NCBI GenBank assembly: GCA_023251335.1
Contig: JAHEZA010000230.1
Span: 1-5,118, forward strand
DNA from: Chitinophagaceae bacterium
GTDB lineage: Bacteria; Bacteroidota; Bacteroidia; Chitinophagales; Chitinophagaceae
Reading direction: 5' to 3'
DNA: 5,118 nt
The translations under genes and the position numbers were made by a program. The notes under the pieces are model-generated. The model was not told the origin of the DNA. It made no database searches and saw only the letters and a list, made by a program, of their open reading frames with translations. Within the stretch, counting starts at the first letter, position 1. Every line of letters starts with the position of its first letter. Positions 1 through 5,118 of this stretch are shown here, one piece after another.

Positions 1-2238
1 AATGTTTTGTTGGCTCAACCAAACCCTTCTGATAATTTGCAATTTGATTCGCTTGCGACGAGGTGGGATGAGAGCATGCCTCTTGGGAATGGATGGCTGG
101 GAGAATTGATTTGGAAGAAAGATAATAAGCTTCGCATTTCCTTAGACCGGGTTGATCTGTGGGACGACAGGGCTATGCCAAAAATTGATCAGCTAAAATT
201 CAAATGGGTGATAGCACAGCTAAATAAAGGACAGTATGATACCGTACATAAAATTGGGGACGAACCTTATGATAAAAGCCCGGCGCCAACAAAAATTCCC
301 GGCGCGGCGCTGGAGTTTAATTACCTGCCTTTTGGAAAAGTAATTTCTAATATGCTTGATATTAAAACAGCACTAAGTATCATTAAATTTGAAAACGGCG
401 TAGTGCTTTATAATTACGTTCATGCCGTAGATGAAACCGGGTACTTCGCATTTAATAATTTACCGAAATCACAGTCAGGCATAAACGAAGAAAGCTGCAT
501 CCCGGAATTGATGATTCCAAATTATAATGCTGCCGATGTGGCCAAAGATGATAACAGCCATGGTGGTGAAGGATTACAAACCCTCGGATATAAAAAAGGC
601 ATAGTTACAAAAACCGCCAACAGCATTCGATATCACCAGCCTACGTGGAATGGGAACTATTATGAAGTGCTTGTGCAATGGAAGAAAATTTCGCCAACTG
701 AAATTATAGGCTCGTGGACTATTTCAAATAATAAAAAAGCATTTTTGCCCGAATTGAAAAAAAATTCAAGTGAAATGCCAGAATGGTCATCTCACCTGAA
801 TTGGTGGAATCATTTCTGGGATCAATCTTCTGTTTCCCTGCCGGATTCAATTCTTGAAAGGCAATACTATCTTGAATTGTATAAGATGGGTTGCGTGGCA
901 AGAAGCAATACGCCGCCTATTTCTTTACAAGCTATCTGGACCGCTGACAATGGAAGCCTTCCTCCCTGGAAAGGAGATATTCATAATGATTTAAATACCG
1001 AATTGAGCTACTGGCCTTTTTATGCAGGCAATCATTTGGAAGCGTCACAATCATTTACCAACTGGCTTTGGAAAACCAAAGAACAAAATAAAAAGTGGAC
1101 GAAAAATTATTTTGAAGTGAATGGCTTAAATGTACCGGGCGTTACTACTATTACGGGAAAAGAAATGGGTGGATGGATACAATATTCGATGAGCCCAACA
1201 ACGGCAGCCTGGCTTTCGCAACATTTTTACTGGCAATGGAAATATAGTATGGATAGAAAATTTTTACTGGAAAAATGCAAGCCCTATTTTGATGAAGTAC
1301 ACGAATATCTAAAAAATATTCTTTCGATAGATCCCGCTACAAAAAAATACCAATTGCCTTTAAGTTCCAGTCCGGAGATTTATGATAACAGTACCAAGGC
1401 CTGGTTTCATCAATGGACGAATTATGATTTGTCGCTGGTGAAATCTTTTTATGATGATTACGAAGAAGTGCTGCAAGCCGCCACAGGAAAGATTCCTGCT
1501 GACATCGAAAAAGAAAAAAATTTACTGCCTGGTTTGGATACGAACGAAACGGGCCTTAGCATCGCGCCCGGTGTTGACCTGTTTGAGTCGCATCGCCACA
1601 TGTCTCCCTATATGGCTATTTATCCATTGAACCTGCTTGATATTGAAAATAAAAACGATAGTATCATTATAAAAAATTCTTTACGTCAAATCGAACAAAA
1701 AGGAACACGCGCGTGGTGTGGTTATTCATTTAGCTGGATGGCCAGTTTGTATGCCAGGGCCAAAGAGGGTGATAGTGCTGCAAAAATGTTACAAATATTT
1801 GCTACCAATTTTTGTTCTGTAAATAGTTTTCATTTGAATGGCGATCAGAAGGGCGGGCAGTATTCCAGCTTCACTTACCGGCCATTTACACTGGAAGGAA
1901 ATTTTGCTTTTGCAAAAGGAATCCAGGAAATGCTTTTGCAAAGCCATAAAGAATACATTGAAATTTTTCCTGCTATTCCATCAAATTGGAAAAACGTTTC
2001 TTTCAATAAACTTCGTACTCAAGGTGCGTTCCTTGTTTCTGCGATAAAGGAAAATGGCGTCATTGATGAAGTAAAAATATATTCAGAGAAAGGCGGATTA
2101 TTGCGCTTGAAATTGCCTTTCAAAACTTTTTATATTACTGATAATTCAAAAAAATATTCGTTCGATGAAAAAGAAAATATTATTGAAGTTAAAATGAAAG
2201 CGGGAGAAACTATTTTGATAAAGAACGGCTATGAGTAG
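1..2238 (+). CDS. GH95-like glycoside hydrolase (alpha-L-fucosidase family, divergent), 5'-partial
   Basis: Probably a secreted or periplasmic exo-glycosidase of the GH95 (alpha-L-fucosidase/galactosidase) type. The frame is open to the left edge; a TTG at 7-9 can be read as a start, but the residues there (NVLLAQPN) look like the end of a signal peptide cut after Ala, so the true start lies outside. Counting residue 1 at nt 7, the protein has 743 residues. The N-terminal beta-sandwich (about 15-245) carries MPLGNGWLGELIW (24-36), a GH95 hallmark. The (alpha/alpha)6 catalytic part (about 283-655) has LQAIW (307-311), HNDLNTELSYWP (326-337), SSSPE (453-457), HRHMS (529-533) and EGNF...EMLLQSH (630-647). 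A C-terminal beta domain follows. E457 aligns with the GH95 general acid. The usual catalytic Asn is D328 here, the second Asn is kept (N330), and the usual DGN Asp is E630. Length is normal. Fold and family are fairly certain; the sugar cleaved is not. Alpha-L-fucoside or alpha-L-galactoside would be the family default. Confidence 0.85.
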   Translation, partial: NVLLAQPNPSDNLQFDSLATRWDESMPLGNGWLGELIWKKDNKLRISLDRVDLWDDRAMPKIDQLKFKWVIAQLNKGQYDTVHKIGDEPYDKSPAPTKIPGAALEFNYLPFGKVISNMLDIKTALSIIKFENGVVLYNYVHAVDETGYFAFNNLPKSQSGINEESCIPELMIPNYNAADVAKDDNSHGGEGLQTLGYKKGIVTKTANSIRYHQPTWNGNYYEVLVQWKKISPTEIIGSWTISNNKKAFLPELKKNSSEMPEWSSHLNWWNHFWDQSSVSLPDSILERQYYLELYKMGCVARSNTPPISLQAIWTADNGSLPPWKGDIHNDLNTELSYWPFYAGNHLEASQSFTNWLWKTKEQNKKWTKNYFEVNGLNVPGVTTITGKEMGGWIQYSMSPTTAAWLSQHFYWQWKYSMDRKFLLEKCKPYFDEVHEYLKNILSIDPATKKYQLPLSSSPEIYDNSTKAWFHQWTNYDLSLVKSFYDDYEEVLQAATGKIPADIEKEKNLLPGLDTNETGLSIAPGVDLFESHRHMSPYMAIYPLNLLDIENKNDSIIIKNSLRQIEQKGTRAWCGYSFSWMASLYARAKEGDSAAKMLQIFATNFCSVNSFHLNGDQKGGQYSSFTYRPFTLEGNFAFAKGIQEMLLQSHKEYIEIFPAIPSNWKNVSFNKLRTQGAFLVSAIKENGVIDEVKIYSEKGGLLRLKLPFKTFYITDNSKKYSFDEKENIIEVKMKAGETILIKNGYE

Positions 2239-2248
2239 TAAACAAACC

Positions 2249-2270
2249 TGCCTGCCGGCAAAGGCAGGCA
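2249..2270. terminator. Perfect 8-bp stem hairpin between convergent genes
   Basis: TGCCTGCC (2249-2256) and GGCAGGCA (2263-2270) are exact inverted repeats around a 6-nt loop, in the 57 bp between two convergent genes. On the minus strand the stem is followed by GGTTTGTTT; on the plus strand a T-rich run (2282-2293) lies about 12 nt downstream. It could therefore stop both transcripts, working better for the minus-strand peptidase gene. An inner self-complementary TGCCGGCA (2253-2260) offers a second pairing. The sequence also resembles GC-rich palindromes scattered in Bacteroidota genomes, so it may be a copy of a dispersed repeat acting as a terminator. Confidence 0.6.
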
Positions 2271-2295
2271 AATTCCCGGGATTCTTATTTTTAAT

Positions 2296-2958
2296 TTATG
2301 ATGAAAAAGGAATCTGCGCATCGTGCCATACACTTGAAAATCCTCCAAGAATGGCAAAGCCGTTTTTATCATAATTAAGCTTGTTTAATTTTAGATCATC
2401 AATATCTGATTGAAAAACTTTTCTTGTAAAAGGATTCATCGTGCCGCCTTTTAATCCTGCAGGAACCGTAGGATCGTACTGAAAAGGAGGATCCACTAAA
2501 GTGCCACGAGGATACATGATTCCAGGCCGTCCCTGGCCGCGAATATCTAAATGGCGCGGATGATCCAAACCAAATGTATGACCAAATTCATGCGCAGCCG
2601 TTGTGGAATTATTTACAAGATTTTCCAGCTTGAAATATCCTGTGTTGGAACCCAATCCATCTACAAAAGAAATATTTCCATGTGCGTATTCTTCAACCCG
2701 GAAGTAATTAACCCGCGGATCGGAATTTTGATAGATGGTTTCAGGCGTAACCAGTGGTTCATAAATCCCTTCGATATCAAAAAACACTTTGTAAAAATTT
2801 CTCTTGATGATTACACTGCCCTGCGCTTTGTTCCAATGACGTGCTATGTCTTCTGCTATTTGGCGGCTTAAAACACCGGTAGCGGCGCCACCATAAAAAT
2901 AAATGACCGAATGAATAATCAGTAAATTATCAGCAGGTTGTAATTCTACTTCGCCCAT
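2296..2958 (-). CDS. Metzincin zinc metallopeptidase (peptidase M10-like)
   Basis: A 220-residue zinc-dependent endopeptidase. HEFGHTFGLDH at residues 123-133 gives the metzincin zinc ligands H123, H127 and H133 with catalytic E124, and GIMYPRG (146-152) supplies the Met-turn at M148. An YFYGGAATG stretch (20-28) and SRQIAEDIARHWN (31-43) form the first strand and helix of the small fold; the C-terminus is compact, with no haemopexin, RTX or sorting domain. It resembles a Bacteroidota M10-type family of about this size as I remember it, so it is probably full length. No signal peptide is visible: the start MGEVELQPAD is acidic and polar. The ATG at 2958 is the only conventional start, since the frame upstream stays open for only 14 codons, without ATG, GTG or TTG, before a TAA. 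No ribosome binding site is seen, and a repeat abuts the start. The substrate is unknown, and whether it acts inside the cell or leaves by another route cannot be read here. Confidence 0.85.
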   Translation of the reverse strand: MGEVELQPADNLLIIHSVIYFYGGAATGVLSRQIAEDIARHWNKAQGSVIIKRNFYKVFFDIEGIYEPLVTPETIYQNSDPRVNYFRVEEYAHGNISFVDGLGSNTGYFKLENLVNNSTTAAHEFGHTFGLDHPRHLDIRGQGRPGIMYPRGTLVDPPFQYDPTVPAGLKGGTMNPFTRKVFQSDIDDLKLNKLNYDKNGFAILGGFSSVWHDAQIPFSS

Positions 2959-2960
2959 GT

Positions 2961-3093
2961 TAATGAGGGGAAAAGTGATGAGTAATTGGTGATCATCGAT
3001 GGGTTATGAGTGATGGGTGACCAGTTATCAGCAATCGGAATGAAGACAACAAATAGCTTATTACTAATAACTCATTACTGATCCCTCACCACT
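2961..3093. repeat. Long imperfect inverted repeat of TGATGAGT-like words
   Basis: The 143-bp spacer between osmC and the peptidase gene is almost entirely repeat-like. Positions 2974-2993 match the reverse complement of 3060-3079 at 16 of 20 bases, and the similarity continues outward with one indel to about 2961 and 3093. Positions 3008-3028 match the reverse complement of 3074-3094 at 16 of 21, so two left arms compete for an overlapping right arm. Three of the four mismatches in the first pairing would be G-U pairs in plus-strand RNA. Variants of GTGATGAGT/TTATGAGTGATGGGT recur on the left. I read it as a degenerate dispersed intergenic repeat. It may form a structure in the osmC 3' region, but no coding content is visible. 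Confidence 0.55.
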
Positions 3094-3101
3094 CACAACA
3101 A

Positions 3102-3521
3102 TCAACTCAAAGTTGCGTCCATGGTAATTTCAATATTCGAACTTAACGATTTCGAAATGGGACAATTTTCTTTCGCGTCCTTTGCGCAAGCATCAAATTT
3201 CTCTTTACTGATTCCCGGAATTTTTGCTTTCACGGTAAGATGTGACTTTGAAATAGCACCATTTCCAAAAGTAATATCACATTTGGTTTCTATTTTGTCA
3301 GGCGTAAATCCTGCTTCGTTTAAAACCAAACTAAACTTCATTGAAAAACATCCTGCATGTGCGGCAGCTATTAATTCTTCGGGATTAGTGGCATCTTTAG
3401 CATCTCCAAATCTTGAAGCGAATGTAAAAGGTGCTTTATTCAATGCACCGGTTTCGGTAGAAATAATTCCTTTTCCTTCTTTCGCGGTTCCCTGCCATTC
3501 GGCATTTGCATATTTACTCAT
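3102..3521 (-). CDS. osmC: OsmC family peroxiredoxin (organic hydroperoxide reductase)
   Basis: A 139-residue thiol-dependent peroxidase that reduces organic hydroperoxides, protecting the cytoplasm from oxidative stress. The sequence matches the osmotically inducible OsmC subgroup along its length: AEWQGTAKEGKGIISTETGAL at the N-terminus, NPEELIAAAHAGCFSM (46-61) with the peroxidatic C58, and AKENCPISKSL (116-126) with the resolving C120. R37 and E49, expected to help activate the first cysteine, are present. Length is typical and the active protein is a dimer in known members. The ATG at 3521 fits the usual OsmC start; it is preceded by A-rich sequence with no Shine-Dalgarno, as is normal in Bacteroidota. 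It lies 143 bp from the peptidase gene and 245 bp from lptC, so it is probably its own transcription unit. No operator for a redox regulator is recognisable; an inverted repeat sits upstream. Confidence 0.95.
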   Translation of the reverse strand: MSKYANAEWQGTAKEGKGIISTETGALNKAPFTFASRFGDAKDATNPEELIAAAHAGCFSMKFSLVLNEAGFTPDKIETKCDITFGNGAISKSHLTVKAKIPGISKEKFDACAKDAKENCPISKSLSSNIEITMDATLS

Positions 3522-3550
3522 AGTTTTATATTTTAATGATTACAAAAATT

Positions 3551-3639
3551 AATTAGTCTATTGATTAGGAATTCAGGCTTTTTATTCGTTTACTGAATCA
3601 AGTTATTCGTGAATTAGATAATTGGCTAATCAACTAATT
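3551..3639. repeat. AT-rich imperfect inverted repeat upstream of osmC
   Basis: AATTAGT (3551-3557) and TGATTAG (3562-3568) reappear inverted and fused in 3620-3639 (reverse complement AATTAGTTGATTAGCCAATT), differing by a 4-base insertion on the left and a small change at the inner end. A smaller pair, ATTCAG (3571-3576) and CTGAAT (3593-3598), lies in the loop. The element begins 30 bp upstream of the osmC start, so it covers the likely promoter or leader region. Because it is AT-rich and word-repetitive it may be just a degenerate intergenic repeat. The remainder of the 245-bp spacer shows a purine-rich stretch and poly-A tracts and no gene. Confidence 0.4.
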
Positions 3640-3739
3640 GGTAAATCTCTTACCATTTTTATACCAACATCCGGTGAAATTAAGAAGAAGAATTTACGAC
3701 TTCAGTAAAAAAATAAAATTATTAAGTATAACTAACAAA

Positions 3740-3755
3740 CTAATAACCCAATTAG
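3740..3755 (-). terminator. Weak hairpin after lptC, possible terminator
   Basis: Read on the minus strand, CTAAT and ATTAG pair around a 6-nt loop, extendable by one G-U pair, starting 12 nt past the lptC stop codon. TTTGTTAGTT follows directly and a longer T-run lies further on (about 3706-3722). The stem is short and AT-rich, so this is a weak candidate; it would separate lptC from osmC. Confidence 0.3.
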
Positions 3756-3766
3756 CTCTTCTTTAC

Positions 3767-4345
3767 TCAAGGAAATTCCGCTGATTTAACTCTTACAATT
3801 CCCCGGCCATTTATCAGATGCCAGTTGCTGAAGTCCTGTGGCGCGTCCATACCATCACCGTCAAGAATTTGTTCAGGCGTTCTTATTCGTACCGGTTTAT
3901 CGGTATGAAATTCTTGCCCGGGCCGGTTTCTATCCCAGTACAGTTCATCGCAATACAAGGTGTCCCCTTTTGTATTTATTACTACCACGCTATCTTTTAA
4001 AAAAACTTTGCTCTCGTTTGCAATATACTTGGCATAGTGCGCGTCCATCGTGCTTTCAATGTGTAAGCTATCATCAAAGAAGTCGGCATGGATGGTTTTT
4101 GTAAATTCAATAAATTGAGGGCTGGCATCCTGGTGGCGCAACATTAAAGGCGCAGTAATTTTTGATTTTGTTTGCGCACCTATGGTGTAAATGATGGTAA
4201 CATCTTTGCCAACTTCCACTCCCGGTGTTTTGGCAGTAACTTTATCAATATCTTCTATAGAATTTTCGCAGGATGCCATAAGGATACAACCCACGATGCA
4301 GGTAATTTTAAAATAAAAACTAAGTGAAAATTTAAAGTGGTTCAT
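3767..4345 (-). CDS. lptC: LPS export ABC transporter periplasmic protein LptC (lipoprotein form)
   Basis: A 192-residue component of the Lpt machine, which carries lipopolysaccharide from the LptBFG transporter across the periplasm. Residues 1-25 are a signal sequence with a hydrophobic core (about 9-24) ending in LMAS before C26, a lipobox allowing lipid attachment; E. coli LptC keeps an uncleaved membrane helix instead. The body (about 40-190) has the LptA/LptC-like beta-strand pattern: SPQFIEFTKTIHADFFDDSL, HIESTMDAHYAKY, KVFLKDSVVVINTKGDTLYCDELYWDRN (113-140), then DKPVRIRTPEQILDGDGMDAPQDFSNWHL. The strand-turn KGDTLYCDELYWD followed by PVRIRT and GDGMDA is typical of this family. Length equals that of the E. 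coli protein. The ATG at 4345 gives a complete signal peptide. It lies 140 bp downstream of coaX on the same strand, as in a known Bacteroidota neighbourhood. The family is confident; the membrane in which the lipid anchor resides is inferred. Confidence 0.88.
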   Translation of the reverse strand: MNHFKFSLSFYFKITCIVGCILMASCENSIEDIDKVTAKTPGVEVGKDVTIIYTIGAQTKSKITAPLMLRHQDASPQFIEFTKTIHADFFDDSLHIESTMDAHYAKYIANESKVFLKDSVVVINTKGDTLYCDELYWDRNRPGQEFHTDKPVRIRTPEQILDGDGMDAPQDFSNWHLINGRGIVRVKSAEFP

Positions 4346-4485
4346 TAAAGAATTATTACGCGACTACAAGATAGGCCGATGCAAATTAATAATCCGTGTC
4401 CATTACAGAAGTTTTTATCTCTTTCTAAAATTTGTATATCGAAATTAATTTTAAAGGGTATTTTTTGCACAATAGAATCGAATAT

Positions 4486-5118
4486 TTATTTTATGTTGCC
4501 AGCATTATATTTGCTGATTGCATAGAGCCCTTTAAGAATTAAATCAGGTTCAGCAAATATCTCATTTTTAAGATGGAGCTTAAAATTATCGCTATCCCCA
4601 CCGGTTAAAAGCACGTTAATGTTCGCGAACTTTTCATTATAAGCGTTAATAATTCCATCTATTTCTGCCGCCATTCCTAAAAGAACACCACTGAGGATAT
4701 TAGTGCTGGTATCATAAGCTATCAATGGAAAATTCCAGTCAGAGACTGATCTGTTCACTTTTATTAATGGAAGTTTAGCGGTATAATAATTTAGCGCTTT
4801 GAACCGCATTTCCATTCCCGGCGAAATACTTCCTCCTATAAAACTATTGTACTTATTAATAAAATTATACGTAATACAGGAACCCAGCGCAATTACCAAA
4901 TTGTTTTTTCCTTTATGAAAATGGACGGCATAAGCTGTTAACGCCAACCGGTCTGCACCAATGGTTTCAGGCTTTGCAACGGGTGTGCTGAATGGAAGTT
5001 TGGCTGAAGCGTCTAATTTCAAAAAAGAAGATCTCTCCGACAATATTTTTTCAATTTCAATATCGTGGTTTATAACCGAAGAAAGAATCGAATATCCCGG
5101 CTTGTACCTACTCAGCAT
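4486..5118 (-). CDS. coaX: Type III pantothenate kinase, 5'-partial
   Basis: CoaX phosphorylates pantothenate, the first step of coenzyme A synthesis, in the cytoplasm. The visible 210 residues contain ILSSV (11-15), TIGADRLALTAYA (52-64), the central strand LVIALGSCITYNFIN (74-88), FIGGSISPGMEMRFKALNYYTAKLP (93-117), the helix GVLLGMAAEIDGII (144-157) and VLLTGGDSDNF (169-179). The order and spacing are those of type III PanK. D56 in GADR matches the conserved catalytic-base Asp. The central DxGT Asp, however, is A77 and its Thr is S80, and a following Asp is N85. The ATG at the very edge is internal: the N-terminal DxGNT ATP-binding motif and some 40-50 residues are missing, so the gene starts outside the window. 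The reading frame otherwise looks intact, arguing against decay. Family assignment is strong; kinase activity is likely but not certain given the motif changes. Confidence 0.88.
   Translation of the reverse strand: MLSRYKPGYSILSSVINHDIEIEKILSERSSFLKLDASAKLPFSTPVAKPETIGADRLALTAYAVHFHKGKNNLVIALGSCITYNFINKYNSFIGGSISPGMEMRFKALNYYTAKLPLIKVNRSVSDWNFPLIAYDTSTNILSGVLLGMAAEIDGIINAYNEKFANINVLLTGGDSDNFKLHLKNEIFAEPDLILKGLYAISKYNAGNIK

Noticed and set aside
7..9. TTG as the start codon of the glycosidase
   Set aside because: The frame continues to the window edge and the residues there look like the inside of a signal peptide, so the real start is upstream.
2481..2512. Strong Shine-Dalgarno-like AAAAGGAGG followed by possible GTG/ATG on the plus strand
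   Set aside because: It lies inside the metallopeptidase coding region (encoding the DPPF stretch on the minus strand) and no sustained plus-strand gene follows.
2551..2871. 106-codon open frame on the plus strand
   Set aside because: Antisense to the metallopeptidase, whose zinc motif and Met-turn prove the other strand is coding.
2961..3094. CRISPR-like or tandem repeat array
   Set aside because: The repeated words vary in length and sequence, and there are no constant repeats with regular unique spacers.
3121..3552. 143-codon open frame on the plus strand
   Set aside because: It is the antisense of osmC, whose own product is a clear family match; the translated shadow has no recognisable features.
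3541..3560. Bacteroidota -7 promoter box (TAnnTTTG-like) before osmC on the minus strand
   Set aside because: TAATTTTTG has one extra base in the gap and no TTTG box lies at the expected distance upstream.
4346..4485. Promoter for lptC in the coaX-lptC spacer
   Set aside because: CAAATTAA (4382-4389) is one base off the reversed -7 box and has no partner -33 box, so it cannot be supported.
5116..5118. ATG at the right edge as the start of coaX
   Set aside because: Type III pantothenate kinases need an N-terminal DxGNT motif some 40 or more residues before ILSSV; it is absent, so this Met is internal.

Overview
The window looks like a chromosomal segment from a Bacteroidota bacterium, most likely of the Chitinophagaceae type. 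I infer this from protein style (an OsmC, a lipoprotein-type LptC, an M10-like metzincin and a GH95-like glycosidase, all resembling Bacteroidota versions as I remember them), AT-rich DNA, AT-rich spacers with loose repeat words, and no convincing Shine-Dalgarno sequences before the starts. No search was run, so the taxonomic call is inference.

Layout: one plus-strand gene, then four minus-strand genes. Positions 1-2238 (+) hold a GH95-like glycoside hydrolase that is open at the left edge; its first visible residues look like the end of a secretion signal. It converges on a minus-strand gene across a 57-bp junction that carries a perfect 8-bp stem hairpin (2249-2270). Positions 2296-2958 (-) hold a small zinc metallopeptidase with an intact HExxHxxGxxH site and Met-turn but no signal peptide. 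Positions 3102-3521 (-) hold OsmC, a thiol peroxidase. Positions 3767-4345 (-) hold the LPS-export protein LptC as a lipoprotein. Positions 4486-5118 (-) hold a type III pantothenate kinase (CoaX) whose N-terminus lies beyond the right edge.

The spacers flanking osmC (2959-3101 and 3522-3766) each contain a long imperfect inverted repeat built of short recurring words. The 140-bp lptC/coaX spacer (4346-4485) is AT-rich and shows nothing I can name.

The genes do not form one pathway. coaX followed by lptC recalls a housekeeping neighbourhood common in Bacteroidota. osmC and the peptidase are separate same-strand genes with sizeable gaps, and the glycosidase belongs to whatever lies to the left. 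I see no defence system, CRISPR array, RNA gene or transposon. The most interesting points are altered active-site positions in two otherwise intact-looking enzymes: the GH95-like protein has Asp and Glu where the family's catalytic Asn and Asp normally sit, and CoaX lacks the Asp of its central DxGT phosphate-binding motif.
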